Shown: positions 1-9,090 of the stretch, in pieces
Layout: the number at the start of each line of letters is the position of its first letter
Position numbering within the stretch: position 1 is the stretch's first letter
Origin: Sneathiella marina
GTDB lineage: Bacteria; Pseudomonadota; Alphaproteobacteria; Sneathiellales; Sneathiellaceae
Direction of reading: 5' to 3'
Length of the DNA: 64,000 bases
NCBI RefSeq assembly: GCF_023746535.1
Contig: NZ_CP098747.1
Location: 2,688,501 to 2,752,500, forward strand
Position numbers and translations under genes: made by a program
The notes under the pieces: generated by a model
What the model was told of the DNA's origin: nothing
The model's database searches: none
Seen by the model: only the letters and a program-made list of their open reading frames with translations

Positions 1-753
1 GTCACCAGCGAAATAAATGGAGCCCAGAACCATGGTCGCAACAACTGTCACAGCATAGGTTTCAAACAGATCTGCGGCCATACCCGCACAATCGCCCACG
101 TTATCCCCGACGTTATCGGCAATAACCGCCGGGTTGCGGGGATCATCTTCTGGAATACCGGCTTCAACCTTACCCACCAGATCGGCACCGACGTCGGCAC
201 CTTTTGTGAAGATACCGCCACCAAGACGGGCGAAAATGGAAATCAGGGAGGCACCCAGGCTCAAGGCAACAAGGCTGTCTATCAACCCGCGACCTTCAAC
301 ACCGGAGGAAACAAGGTAAGCATAATAGCCGGCAACTGCCAACAGGGCCAGGCCCACAACCAGAAGGCCGGTTACCGCACCCGCTTTAAAGGACACATCA
401 AGGCCTTCTTTCAGGCTTTTGGATGCAGCCTGTGCAGTCCGGACATTTGCCCGAACGGAAACATGCATGCCAATAAAACCGGCGAGACCAGACAGCACAG
501 CGCCGATCAGAAAACCAATGGCGACTTTTAGTCCCAAAAGAAGGAACAAAATTACAACGATTACAATGCCGACTATACCAATTGTCATATACTGACGGTT
601 CAGGTAAGCGGTCGCCCCCTCTTGAATTGCGGCAGCGATTTCCTGCATTCGTGCCGTACCGGCATCACTTGATAGAACCGATCTTCCTGCATACGCACCA
701 TAAGCCAAGGCTATGATTCCACAGACAATCGGCATCCATAATTCTACTGACAT
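1..753 (-). CDS. hppA: Membrane-bound proton-translocating pyrophosphatase, N-terminal 251 residues (partial)
   Basis: Integral membrane enzyme that hydrolyses pyrophosphate and pumps H+ (or Na+) out of the cytoplasm. The 251 visible residues start at the ATG complementary to 751-753; the C-terminal two thirds lie beyond the left edge. Hydrophobic segments alternate with the family's pyrophosphate site: [11 protein letters not shown] at residues 185-195, followed by the acidic motif DNVGDNVGD at 213-221. These are near-invariant in H+-PPases. The residues that set K+ dependence lie in the missing part, so the subclass cannot be read. It is divergent from the soluble pyrophosphatase at 1271. 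Confidence 0.96.
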   Translation of the reverse strand, partial: MSVELWMPIVCGIIALAYGAYAGRSVLSSDAGTARMQEIAAAIQEGATAYLNRQYMTIGIVGIVIVVILFLLLGLKVAIGFLIGAVLSGLAGFIGMHVSVRANVRTAQAASKSLKEGLDVSFKAGAVTGLLVVGLALLAVAGYYAYLVSSGVEGRGLIDSLVALSLGASLISIFARLGGGIFTKGADVGADLVGKVEAGIPEDDPRNPAVIADNVGDNVGDCAGMAADLFETYAVTVVATMVLGSIYFAGD

Positions 754-1270
754 TATTTCAACCCCATTAGTTTTAAAAAAGGCCACCGAACAGATGGCCT
801 CGCTAATTTGTTGCAGTCCCTCTTTACGAAGTCCCCTCCTACATGCCTTTTTTATATTTAAAAGACTTTATCGCGGCGTAGAATGCCAGATAACCAACCG
901 CTTCGCAAGCAATTGGACCGCAACAAACCCGCCCTTTCCGCAACTGCAGCCGAAACTTGGTGACCAAACGGACGTTCAATCGCGCCACTAAAGTATGGAA
1001 AATCCGGAAAGCTGTTTTTTCCAAATCAAAACAAATACTTGAAAATGAAATATATTTTACCGAAGTCGTCGCCTGAAATCGCGAATTCCATTTTTTTATA
1101 ATATAAATCAATTTAACTTCAGATATTTTCCCAATACTTCGCGAAATAAAGATCCAGATCTGCCGAAATTTCTCGAATTGCTGAAACTCTTCAGTTTTTT
1201 TTAATAGCTGTTGGCTTATTCCTCCGATCCATGCTATCCGAGCGCCAGAGAATTCCAGGAGAGAATGACA
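754..1270. other. Divergent hppA/ppa intergenic region
   Basis: About 517 bp, AT-rich towards ppa, lying between two divergent pyrophosphatase genes, so it must hold both promoters. An open frame on the minus strand (839-1111) has no recognisable protein character and I do not call it. The only structure I can support is the weak hairpin plus T-run at 1181-1202. Confidence 0.5.
1181..1202 (+). terminator. Weak hairpin with T8 tract upstream of ppa (possible attenuator)
   Basis: CTGAA (1181-1185) pairs with TTCAG (1190-1194) around an ACTC loop and is followed by eight T residues (1195-1202). It points into ppa and ends 68 bp before the ppa ATG. The stem is short and AT-rich, so it would be a leaky terminator or attenuator at best. 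Confidence 0.3.
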
Positions 1271-1804
1271 ATGAATTTAGACAAGATTTCAGCCGGCAAA
1301 GATATCCCATGGGACGTGAATGTCGTCATTGAAATTCCATTGGGTGGCGTGCCCGTCAAATATGAAGTCGACAAGGACAGCGGTGCCATGTTCGTTGACC
1401 GTTTCCTGCACACCGCCATGTTCTATCCGTGCAATTACGGGTTCATTCCCCATACATTGGCTGATGACGGCGATCCGACGGATATGCTGGTTGCCGGCCC
1501 GATCCCGGTCATACCCGGTGCCGTCATCCGCGCCCGCCCTGTCGGGGTCCTGATCATGGAAGACGAAGCAGGACAGGACGAAAAGATCCTGGGGGTCCCG
1601 GTCGATGCGCTGCATCCTTATTATTCCAATATTTCGAACTTTACGGACCTGCGCGACGTATTGCTGGACCAGATTTCCCATTTCTTCGAGCATTACAAAG
1701 ACCTGGAAGCTGACAAATGGGTCAAGATTGTCCGCTGGGGTGATGCAGACGAAGCCGCCGCAATGATCCAGAAATCCCTCGTAGACGGGGCAAAAATAGG
1801 CTAA
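1271..1804 (+). CDS. ppa: Soluble inorganic pyrophosphatase (family I)
   Basis: Cytoplasmic Mg2+-dependent enzyme that hydrolyses pyrophosphate to two phosphates, pulling biosynthetic reactions forward. The protein is 177 aa, a normal length for bacterial family I enzymes. The signature DDGDPTD lies at residues 65-71, preceded by the conserved YPCNYGFIP block at about 52-60. The ATG at 1271 is chosen over an in-frame ATG at 1265 because AGGAGAG (1257-1263) sits 7 nt before it. It converges on the MFS gene at 1825, with a GGTGGCG/CGCCACC hairpin (1817-1834) over the junction. Confidence 0.96.
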   Translation: MNLDKISAGKDIPWDVNVVIEIPLGGVPVKYEVDKDSGAMFVDRFLHTAMFYPCNYGFIPHTLADDGDPTDMLVAGPIPVIPGAVIRARPVGVLIMEDEAGQDEKILGVPVDALHPYYSNISNFTDLRDVLLDQISHFFEHYKDLEADKWVKIVRWGDADEAAAMIQKSLVDGAKIG

Positions 1805-1824
1805 AGCCGTGCGGCTGGTGGCGG

Positions 1825-3015
1825 TTACGCCACCGTCCGCATACGCCGGAACATGGGCATGTTCCACAGGGTCAGGATCATCACCAGTCCCAGAAGCGGC
1901 AAGGCGCCAAGATTGACAACCTCCCAGCCGAAATGCTCCTGCAATTGACCTGAGGCAAGGGATGCGGTTGCCACCGTCCCGAAAACCAGAAAATCGTTCA
2001 TTCCCTGCACCTTGCTGGTCTCTGACGGCTTATATGTCGTTGTTACCAAAGTTGTGCCGCCGATAAACATGAAATTCCAGGATAAGCCCAACAGGACAAG
2101 GGCAACATAGAAATTCATCAGCTCCAGCCCCATCAGTGCCACGATAACACTCAACACACCCAGCAACGCGCCCATGAAGATGATTTTATACTCCCCAAAG
2201 CGTGAAATCAGGGATCCGGTAAAAAAGCTCGGCCCGTACATGGCCACCACATGCCAGCTGATCACATTAAAGGAATCACTGTGCTGATGGCCGCAGCCGA
2301 CCATGGCGAGTGGTGTCGCCGTCATCACCAGGCTCATGACACCAAAGCCGATCATCGCACTCAAAACGGCAATGATAAAGGTGGGCTGCTTGATAATTTC
2401 CAGCAACGGACGTTGCTCGCCCGAGGCCTGATGGACGGACATTTTGGGAATGGAGACAAAACTGATCAGCACCATGGCGATCACACCCAGGCCGATGATC
2501 GCCAGATACGGACCAAGATACACATAAGGTAAAAATAAATCCTTGCTGTGGCTGGCAATTTGCGGCCCCAGAAAACCGGCGATCAAACCGCCCGCCAGAA
2601 CATAGGAGACAGCCTTGCTGCGGTTTTTCATCCCCGCCACATCGACCGCAGCAAATCGGTAGTAGTTACCGAACGCCGTATACATACCTACAAACATGGC
2701 GCCAAAGGCAAAACCCCAGAAATTTCCGACATAAATGGAGTAACTGCAGATCGCCGCCCCGACAATTCCAAGCAACGCACCGCAGAGAAACCCTGCCTTG
2801 CGGCCAACATGCCGCATAAATAAGGAGGCCGGGATCGTCATTAAGGCGGTTCCCGTGACAACCGCTGTCACCGGTACCGTCGCCAGTGACTTGTCATCTC
2901 CCAGGAGTAAAAGACTGACGAGGGCCGCAGAACTGATCATGATGGATGTGGTGCTGTTCATCAGCGCCTGACATCCGGACATCAGCAAAATACTCAATTT
3001 CGTACGGCCGTCCAT
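1825..3015 (-). CDS. MFS transporter
   Basis: A 396-aa major facilitator with about twelve hydrophobic helices and an MFS loop motif (RHVGRKAG) between helices 2 and 3, around residues 68-75. It sits in the cytoplasmic membrane; the substrate cannot be read from sequence. AAAGGA lies about 10 nt before the ATG. It is convergent with ppa, and no functional link is evident. The gene before it on this strand (DUF4865, 3135-3695) is separated by about 120 bp and may be its own unit. Confidence 0.85.
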   Translation of the reverse strand: MDGRTKLSILLMSGCQALMNSTTSIMISSAALVSLLLLGDDKSLATVPVTAVVTGTALMTIPASLFMRHVGRKAGFLCGALLGIVGAAICSYSIYVGNFWGFAFGAMFVGMYTAFGNYYRFAAVDVAGMKNRSKAVSYVLAGGLIAGFLGPQIASHSKDLFLPYVYLGPYLAIIGLGVIAMVLISFVSIPKMSVHQASGEQRPLLEIIKQPTFIIAVLSAMIGFGVMSLVMTATPLAMVGCGHQHSDSFNVISWHVVAMYGPSFFTGSLISRFGEYKIIFMGALLGVLSVIVALMGLELMNFYVALVLLGLSWNFMFIGGTTLVTTTYKPSETSKVQGMNDFLVFGTVATASLASGQLQEHFGWEVVNLGALPLLGLVMILTLWNMPMFRRMRTVA

Positions 3016-3134
3016 GTCGACTTGTTCCTTTGACTATTGTAATTATTGAGGAATGAGGGCGTCGTGTGGATAGATTTCGCGTATCTTATAACATTCCAAC
3101 AGGTCTTGTTTCTACAAAATAACGTGAGAATTGA

Positions 3135-3695
3135 TTACGCAGCGCCTAGAAGTTCGTGGTTCATTTTCAATACATCATATTGCGTGACGCAATCCGCCGT
3201 CACGGCAACGGCGTTTTCGCGGTTTTGCCAGAAGCCGAAATGCCCGATCTCCCATCGATCTGGATCCAGCAGGACCATATTTGCATAAAGACCCTCTTTG
3301 CCAAGCTGCGCTTGGTGTTCCTGTTTCTCATCTTTCATAATTTCGGGCAACGGCTTTTGTGAGCCGGCTTTATCGAAACTGGTATAGAGAAAGGTCGGCT
3401 CTTCTTTATTGGGTCCTTTATCAAATTCGATGATTTGCCAGCTCCGAACCCGCGGGCGGCCAAAGGCTTCGATCACGCCATTGAATAAATTATGTAATAG
3501 AAAATCCTGGGCGCTTTGGGTATTTTCCCAAATATAGAACGGCGCATACATATGTTCTTCGGGATCATAAAGGTAGAATTTATGCTTGAGGCCTGGAAAT
3601 CCATCAAACAAGGGACTGCGCATCGACACATGCTTATAGACTTGATCGATATCAAATTCCCGCGGCAAACGGACTGAATACTGCATTGCCAGCAT
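3135..3695 (-). CDS. DUF4865 family protein
   Basis: A 186-aa soluble protein of unknown function that I place in DUF4865 by its start (MLAMQYSVRLP) and its overall layout, with the conserved FYIWENT and QIIEFDKGP blocks mid-protein. The fold is probably related to monooxygenase/ABM-like domains, but that is inference. GGGAG lies 6 nt before the ATG. There are no membrane segments or signal peptide. It stands alone between the MFS gene and thiL, with about 100 bp gaps on each side. Confidence 0.75.
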   Translation of the reverse strand: MLAMQYSVRLPREFDIDQVYKHVSMRSPLFDGFPGLKHKFYLYDPEEHMYAPFYIWENTQSAQDFLLHNLFNGVIEAFGRPRVRSWQIIEFDKGPNKEEPTFLYTSFDKAGSQKPLPEIMKDEKQEHQAQLGKEGLYANMVLLDPDRWEIGHFGFWQNRENAVAVTADCVTQYDVLKMNHELLGAA

Positions 3696-3799
3696 ATTGC
3701 GCTCCCAAACAACAATTTTATTTTGTGGAATATTTCAAAAAACAGCGCCCTAGGCAAACGCAAGAAACGCATAGCTATTATGCATTTAGGTCAATTTTG

Positions 3800-4795
3800 C
3801 TAAAAATGGCGCCAACCGGGGGTTGATACGGCCATTTCGACCCCGTTATTTATCGCGCGGACACCGGTCCCCTCTTCCATCCTGCCAATCGGGGTAAGCT
3901 TGGTTTGCGCTTGCGTTGACAAATCGGGCAACCGGCTTTCGAACCTGGCCGGCAGGGTAAAAGCCAGTTCGTAGTCATCGCCTCCTGTCAAAATGGATGT
4001 CAGGTACGCCTTATCATGGGCAAGTACATTTTTGGCCGCCATGGATAACGGAACGTTCTCGACCTCCAGGACGGCCGCCAGTGAGGAGGTCTCACAAATA
4101 TGTCCGGTATCCGCCATGAGCCCATCCGAGATATCCAGGCAGCTGCTGGCAATATCGTGCAGCGCTCTGCCGAGTGTCAACCGCGGCTGCGGCAGATGAT
4201 ACCGGTCGGCCAGAAAGGACAGGTCTTCGGGATCCAAAAATTCCAGTTCACCCCGCAGCGCCTTCAAGCCGAGGGCGCCATCACCAATATTCCCCGAAAC
4301 AACCAAAAGATCACCGGGCCGCGCCCCCTTGCGGCGCAGGACTTTCTGATCGGGGATATTACCGATTGCCGTTAGGGAAAAGGATTGCGGACCGGACGTC
4401 GTCACCGTATCCCCGCCCAGCAATCCTATGGAAAATGCCTGCTGATCCTGTTTCAGCCCCTCTGCGAAGCCTCTGATCCAGTCGATACTCGTCCCCTGCT
4501 CCCAAAAGGCAGCCAGCAAATATCCCATGGGGGTCGCCCCCATGGCGGCCAGGTCGGATAAATTAACACGGAGCAGTTTGCGGGCAATATGACCCGGATC
4601 ATCACTGGCCAGAAAATGAACGCCACTGACCATGGCATCCTTGGTCATCACCAGTTCAGTTCCCGGCGGCGCTTTCAGGATGGCCGCATCATCCGTCAGG
4701 TTAAAAGCGCCCGGCTGACTTTCCGACAAGGGCGCAAATATTTCCCGGATGATGTCAAATTCACCGGGGCGATCCTCTGTCGGTGGTTGAGTCAT
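3800..4795 (-). CDS. thiL: Thiamine-monophosphate kinase
   Basis: Phosphorylates thiamine monophosphate to thiamine diphosphate, the last step of cofactor synthesis, in the cytoplasm. The protein is 331 aa. Family landmarks are the N-terminal aspartate pair in NLTDDAA (residues 32-38), GGDTV, DISDGL and TGGDDYE, and the protein ends in GWRHF as ThiL proteins usually do. The ATG at 4793-4795 is chosen because it directly follows the nusB stop (4797-4799) and removes a non-homologous 18-residue extension. It is the last gene of the glyA-to-thiL chain. Confidence 0.95.
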   Translation of the reverse strand: MTQPPTEDRPGEFDIIREIFAPLSESQPGAFNLTDDAAILKAPPGTELVMTKDAMVSGVHFLASDDPGHIARKLLRVNLSDLAAMGATPMGYLLAAFWEQGTSIDWIRGFAEGLKQDQQAFSIGLLGGDTVTTSGPQSFSLTAIGNIPDQKVLRRKGARPGDLLVVSGNIGDGALGLKALRGELEFLDPEDLSFLADRYHLPQPRLTLGRALHDIASSCLDISDGLMADTGHICETSSLAAVLEVENVPLSMAAKNVLAHDKAYLTSILTGGDDYELAFTLPARFESRLPDLSTQAQTKLTPIGRMEEGTGVRAINNGVEMAVSTPGWRHF

Positions 4796-4796
4796 A

Positions 4797-5276
4797 TCAA
4801 TCGAATTCTGCGGCGCGGACCTGCTTGGCAATGTTATCAAGAACGCCATTTACCAGTGAAGGTTCCTTGCCGGTGAAGAAGGTCCGGGCGATTCCCACAT
4901 ATTCCTTGATCAGTATCTTCGCCGGCATATCAATACGCGCGAGAAATTCATACGTCGCCGCACGCAACACCGCCAGCAGGACGACTTCCAGGCGGCCCGT
5001 CTCACGATCTTTTTCCAAAGCGGCCGTGATCAGCGCATCAATTTCTTCCTGACGCGCCTTGGTATTGAGAACGATATCCTCAAACAATGGCTTGTCGCTG
5101 TCTTTGAACTGATCACCGTCCACCTCGGCCCCAACGCGATGCTGCAGAAACTCTTCCACGACAATCCGCGGGTCCTGTTCATCATGTTCCAGCTGGTAAA
5201 GCGCCTGTACCGCATTCAACCGCGCAAGCGTCCGCCGGCTATGTTTGTCGCCTCTTTTTTCCGCCCGCTTGCTCAT
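4797..5276 (-). CDS. nusB: Transcription antitermination factor NusB
   Basis: RNA-binding protein that pairs with NusE/S10 on boxA during rRNA antitermination. The protein is 159 aa with a basic N-terminus (KRAEKRGDKHSRR), then the all-helical NusB core including RLNAVQALYQLE and the C-terminal IDMPAKILIKEYVGIARTF region that is typical of the family. Its ATG overlaps the ribH stop as ATGA (5273-5276), so translation is probably coupled. Confidence 0.94.
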   Translation of the reverse strand: MSKRAEKRGDKHSRRTLARLNAVQALYQLEHDEQDPRIVVEEFLQHRVGAEVDGDQFKDSDKPLFEDIVLNTKARQEEIDALITAALEKDRETGRLEVVLLAVLRAATYEFLARIDMPAKILIKEYVGIARTFFTGKEPSLVNGVLDNIAKQVRAAEFD

Positions 5277-5737
5277 CGAGGAAATAATCCAAATTGTTGT
5301 TTCAGTTCGAGCATATCCAATGCCGTTTGTGCGGCACCGCCCCCTTTATTCTTCTTGGACGGCAAGGCCCGTTCCCAGGCCTGATCCATATTCTCGCAAG
5401 TGATGATACCGTTCCCGATCGCAATACAATATTCCGTCGAGATATCCATCAGCGCACGGGCGCTTTCCTCGGACACCGTATCATAATGGGATGTTTCACC
5501 GCGCACCACGCATCCCAGGGCGACATAGGCATCAAAGCGGCGGCGGCCGCCCATGAATTCCATGGATTTAAGCGCAAACCGCACGGCAGCAGGAATCTCC
5601 AGACAGCCGGGAACGCGGACAATTTCATAAACAGCCCCGGCCGTATCCAATGCCTCTTTGGCACCTTCCAGCAAGGCATCGGAAATATCCCGATAGAAAT
5701 CGGCCTCGATAATCAGCACATGAATTTTTTCACTCAT
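5273..5737 (-). CDS. ribH: 6,7-dimethyl-8-ribityllumazine synthase
   Basis: Condenses 5-amino-6-ribitylaminouracil with 3,4-dihydroxy-2-butanone 4-phosphate to form lumazine, the penultimate riboflavin step. The protein is 154 aa from the ATG complementary to 5735-5737; an in-frame TTG two codons upstream overlaps the ribBA stop and is less likely. It shows PGCLEIPAA, VALGCVVRGETSHYD with the catalytic-region histidine, and GNGIITCEN in place of the usual G-x-G-V-L-T block. The start is 2 nt after the ribBA stop. The ribBA-ribH-nusB order is typical of alphaproteobacteria. Confidence 0.95.
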   Translation of the reverse strand: MSEKIHVLIIEADFYRDISDALLEGAKEALDTAGAVYEIVRVPGCLEIPAAVRFALKSMEFMGGRRRFDAYVALGCVVRGETSHYDTVSEESARALMDISTEYCIAIGNGIITCENMDQAWERALPSKKNKGGGAAQTALDMLELKQQFGLFPR

Positions 5738-5739
5738 GA

Positions 5740-6852
5740 TCAATCCTTCTCGACAATCGCACGGGTTTCACTGATGGACAGGCCATAGCCGTCAAGACCG
5801 ACCACATTCCGTTCCGTGTTGGACAACAGGATCATTTCGCTGATACCAAGATCGAGCAAGATCTGGGCACCGATACCATAATCCCGCAGCTCAGACGATT
5901 CTTTCACCGGCTCGCCCAGCTTCTTGCGAACCCTGTCAGACAGAGCCCTCGCCCGCGGTTCGCGGATCAAAACCACGACGCCTTTGCCTTCCTCATTAAT
6001 CTGGTTCATGGCGTTATGCAGCATATCCGGATTTTCATCCAGCTCCCCCAACACATCCCCCAGCAAATTAAGGGCATGCATGCGGACCATCACCGGGCCA
6101 TTGTTCGAAACATCCCCTTTAACCAAGGCAATATGCTCCGCATATTGCGGCTTGTTGGAGAAGACAATCATTTTCCAGTCAGCGCCATATTTGCTGGAGA
6201 TATCCGTCTCGATCTCTCGCTCGATCAGGCTGTCATGGCGACGGCGATAGGCAATCAAATCGGCAATGGTTCCGACTTTCAATCCGTGGAACTGCGCAAA
6301 TTTCACCAGATCGGGCAGCCGCGCCATGGTCCCGTCATCATTCATGATCTCGCAGATCACGCCGGCGGGCATCAACCCTGCAAGCCGGGAGATATCAACC
6401 GCTGCCTCCGTATGGCCGGTGCGGCGCAACACCCCGCCTTCCCGGGCCACCAGGGGAAACACATGGCCCGGACTAACAATATCCGGGGCGCTCTTGCTGG
6501 CGTCAATGGCCACGGCAATGGTGCGGGCGCGATCGGCGGCCGAGATCCCGGTAGTCACACCGTCACGGGCCTCGATGGAGACGGTAAAATTGGTTTCCAG
6601 CCGCGACGAGTTGTCCTGCGCCATCAACGGCAGCTTCAGCTCATTTATCCGCTCTTCGGTCATGGCGAGGCAGACCAGGCCACGACCATGCTTGGCCATG
6701 AAATTCACTGCATCCGGCGTTGCCATCTGCGCAGGGATTACCAGATCCCCTTCATTTTCGCGATCTTCCGCATCAACAAGAATGAACATCTTGCCATTGC
6801 GGGCATCTTCCAGAATTTCTTCCGTGGTCGAGAGGTATTGCTTATAAGGCAT
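5740..6852 (-). CDS. ribBA: 3,4-dihydroxy-2-butanone-4-phosphate synthase with degenerate GTP cyclohydrolase II-like domain (RibBX type)
   Basis: A 370-aa two-domain protein. Residues 1-205 form RibB, which makes DHBP from ribulose 5-phosphate; DAEDRENEGD (27-36) and the GHVFPL to RRTGHTEAA region (129-151) are intact. Residues 206-370 have the RibA fold pattern, ending with RDYGIGAQIL (323-332), but contain no cysteine at all. The zinc-cysteine loop is replaced by RMHALNLLGDVLGELDENPD (257-276), and the QEGRGIG-like loop reads REPRARALS. The RibA half is therefore almost certainly not a GTP cyclohydrolase. A separate RibA must exist elsewhere. It lies 7 nt after ribE and 2 nt before ribH. 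Confidence 0.94.
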   Translation of the reverse strand: MPYKQYLSTTEEILEDARNGKMFILVDAEDRENEGDLVIPAQMATPDAVNFMAKHGRGLVCLAMTEERINELKLPLMAQDNSSRLETNFTVSIEARDGVTTGISAADRARTIAVAIDASKSAPDIVSPGHVFPLVAREGGVLRRTGHTEAAVDISRLAGLMPAGVICEIMNDDGTMARLPDLVKFAQFHGLKVGTIADLIAYRRRHDSLIEREIETDISSKYGADWKMIVFSNKPQYAEHIALVKGDVSNNGPVMVRMHALNLLGDVLGELDENPDMLHNAMNQINEEGKGVVVLIREPRARALSDRVRKKLGEPVKESSELRDYGIGAQILLDLGISEMILLSNTERNVVGLDGYGLSISETRAIVEKD

Positions 6853-6859
6853 ATTATTT

Positions 6860-7447
6860 TTATTTCACCTCAGTCATGCGGGCCACATATCGGGCCAACA
6901 CATCGATTTCAAAATTCACACGCTGTCCGGTTTTAAAGTCACCGAATGTCGTATGGGCTTGGGTATGGGGAATAATATTGACGGTAAATTCCGTATCCGT
7001 CACCGCATTTACGGTCAGTGACACCCCATCGAGGGAAACGGAACCTTTGGCGGCGACAAAACCGCGATAAGCTTCGGGCAGGGAAAAACCCAGCTTTGTG
7101 GAATCGCCGATGGTTTCCAGCTCCTTCAGTTCAACCACCGCATCCACATGGCCGGTGACCACATGGCCGCCCAGTTCATCGCCGATTTTAAGCGCTCTTT
7201 CCAGATTGATCTTCGCACCTTTCTGCCAGTCTGCCAGGTTTGTACAGGACAGGGTCTCATCGGAGGCATCGACGGCAAACCATCCATCCCCCTTGTCGAC
7301 AACTGTCAGGCAAGGGCCTGAACAGGCAATGGAGGCGCCAATATCAATTGTGCCCGTGTCATAGGCGGTATCGATTTCAAATCGCGTATCGCCGGTTTTC
7401 TCGAACCCTCGGACGGTTCCTATATCTGTAATGATGCCTGTAAACAT
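6860..7447 (-). CDS. ribE: Riboflavin synthase, alpha chain
   Basis: Dismutates two lumazine molecules to riboflavin. The protein is 195 aa with two lumazine-binding repeats: one starting MFTGIITDIGTV, with the second from about residue 95 (GGHVVTGHVDAV). The ATG at 7445-7447 gives the canonical MFTGII start; longer in-frame extensions are unlike the family. It is 5 nt downstream of ribD and 7 nt upstream of ribBA, so it lies inside the riboflavin operon. Confidence 0.96.
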   Translation of the reverse strand: MFTGIITDIGTVRGFEKTGDTRFEIDTAYDTGTIDIGASIACSGPCLTVVDKGDGWFAVDASDETLSCTNLADWQKGAKINLERALKIGDELGGHVVTGHVDAVVELKELETIGDSTKLGFSLPEAYRGFVAAKGSVSLDGVSLTVNAVTDTEFTVNIIPHTQAHTTFGDFKTGQRVNFEIDVLARYVARMTEVK

Positions 7448-7452
7448 GCTTC

Positions 7453-8568
7453 CTAATTCCGTAGAAAATAGCTTTCCAACAAATCCTCGCCCAACCGACG
7501 TTCTTCGATCAGTCGAATTTCCGGTGCCGCGTCCAACTCCCGCAACCCAATGGATTGCAAGGCCGGAATCCCGTCTCCGCCAATGATCTTGTTCGCCCGA
7601 AACCACATCAGGCGATCTGCCAGTTCATCTTTTATCAGCGTTGCCAGAAGATGGGAACCACCCTCTGCAAGTATTCTTGTCATACCGCGGTCGGCAAATT
7701 CGGCCAGCGCCGTCTTCATATCCGGCAAGCCGCTTTCTGTCGCCGCCACCTCAATCACCGTCACCCCAAGCTCGGCAAAGGCTTTCAGGCGTTCCCGGTC
7801 GTTCCCCGGTATGGTCAGGATCCATAACGGGGTCTCCTGGGCACTCCGTACCAGCTTCGATGTGAGCGGCAGCCGCAACCGGCTATCGGCGACAATCCGG
7901 ACGGGCGATTGGTCTTCCAGGCCCGGCAGGCGACAGGTCAGTTCCGGATCATCGACCAGCGCCGTTCCAATGCCAACCATGATCGCATCATTTTCAGCGC
8001 GCATCATATGGCTGTAGCGACGGGAAAGGCGCCCGGTGATCCATTTACTATCGCCGGTCACCGTGGCGATTTTACCATCCAGACTGGTTGCCATTTTCAC
8101 GGTGACCAGCGGGCGGTTCTGCTGCCGGGTTAAAACAAAGCCGGCATTCAGATACAGCGCCTCGTTGGCCAGCACATCCTCCGTCACCGTAATACCGGCG
8201 TCTTTGAGCTTGGCGATACCCGCGCCATTTACGCGTTTATCCGGATCTGTCAGGGCGACAACAACCCGCGCCACACCGGCCGCGATCAATCGTTCTGCGC
8301 AAGGCGGTGTCTTGCCATGATGGGAACAAGGCTCCAACGTCACGTAAACCGTGGCGCCCTGGGCCTGATTGCCGGCCTGTTCCAAAGCAACGGTTTCCGC
8401 ATGGGGCCGCCCGCCCTCCTGTGTCCAGCCGCGCCCCACCACATGATCCCCCTGCACGATCACGCAGCCGACTGCCGGGTTCGGCGCAACCCGGCCGAGA
8501 CCGCGCGTCGCCAGACGCAGGGCGGTTTTCATATGATAGAGATCTTGACTGTCGCGGATGGATGCCAT
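7453..8568 (-). CDS. ribD: Bifunctional diaminohydroxyphosphoribosylaminopyrimidine deaminase / 5-amino-6-(5-phosphoribosylamino)uracil reductase
   Basis: Two-step enzyme of riboflavin synthesis. The 371-aa protein has an N-terminal cytidine-deaminase-like domain with the zinc motif PHAE (near residue 53) and PCSHHGKTPPCAE (near 80-92), then an NADPH-dependent reductase domain of the HTP/dihydrofolate reductase fold with VTVKMATSLDGKIA and the LAEGGSHL block. It is 5 nt after nrdR and 5 nt before ribE, implying one transcript. Confidence 0.96.
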   Translation of the reverse strand: MASIRDSQDLYHMKTALRLATRGLGRVAPNPAVGCVIVQGDHVVGRGWTQEGGRPHAETVALEQAGNQAQGATVYVTLEPCSHHGKTPPCAERLIAAGVARVVVALTDPDKRVNGAGIAKLKDAGITVTEDVLANEALYLNAGFVLTRQQNRPLVTVKMATSLDGKIATVTGDSKWITGRLSRRYSHMMRAENDAIMVGIGTALVDDPELTCRLPGLEDQSPVRIVADSRLRLPLTSKLVRSAQETPLWILTIPGNDRERLKAFAELGVTVIEVAATESGLPDMKTALAEFADRGMTRILAEGGSHLLATLIKDELADRLMWFRANKIIGGDGIPALQSIGLRELDAAPEIRLIEERRLGEDLLESYFLRN

Positions 8569-8573
8569 CTAAT

Positions 8574-9035
8574 TTATGTAGTGACGTTGCCGCTCAATTC
8601 ACCAATAAATTCCTCAAAATCCTTGGCTTCGCGGAAATCCTTGTACACAGAGGCAAACCGCACATAGGACACACTGTCCAGCGTGGCCAGTCCTTCCATG
8701 ACCAGTTCACCCACTTTATCGGAGGGCACTTCCTGATCGCCACTGCTTTCCAGCTGACGGACAATGCCGTTGATCATGCGATCGATGCGGTCCTGCTCGA
8801 CCGGCCGCTTGCGGGTGGCGATATTGACGGATCTTTCCAGCTTCTCCCGTTCGAACGGGGTGCGTTGTCCGTTTTTCTTGACCACGGTCAGCTCCCGCAG
8901 CTGGACCCGTTCAAAGGTGGTAAAGCGGGCACCGCAGGTCGCACAGGCGCGCCGGCGGCGGATGGCCGTATTATCTTCTGTTGGCCGACTATCTTTTACT
9001 TGTGTGTCTTCACTGCTACAAAATGGACAGCGCAT
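8574..9035 (-). CDS. nrdR: Transcriptional repressor NrdR
   Basis: Represses ribonucleotide reductase genes in response to ATP/dATP. The 153-aa protein opens with MRCPFC and carries a zinc ribbon of C3, C6, C31 and C34, followed by an ATP-cone domain (residues about 50-140) with [16 protein letters not shown]. The length and architecture match the family closely. It sits between glyA (55 bp upstream) and ribD (5 bp downstream), the usual alphaproteobacterial arrangement. Confidence 0.96.
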   Translation of the reverse strand: MRCPFCSSEDTQVKDSRPTEDNTAIRRRRACATCGARFTTFERVQLRELTVVKKNGQRTPFEREKLERSVNIATRKRPVEQDRIDRMINGIVRQLESSGDQEVPSDKVGELVMEGLATLDSVSYVRFASVYKDFREAKDFEEFIGELSGNVTT

Positions 9036-9090
9036 CCTAGGGTCCCCTTCTCGTCACTCGGTCGTGCTGTCCAGTGCCGTTCTTGTCGTC

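Noticed and set aside
839-1111. Minus-strand 90-codon frame between hppA and ppa
   Set aside because: No ribosome site, odd composition, and it occupies the space needed for both promoters.
1817-1834. Terminator between ppa and the MFS gene
   Set aside because: GGTGGCG/CGCCACC is a good stem but overlaps the MFS stop codon and has no T-run on either strand.
6016-6936. Long plus-strand frame opposite ribBA
   Set aside because: Shadow of ribBA; no start signal or recognisable protein.
7448-8600. FMN riboswitch before the riboflavin genes
   Set aside because: ribD, ribE and ribBA are packed with gaps of 5-7 bp after nrdR, leaving no room for an RFN element.
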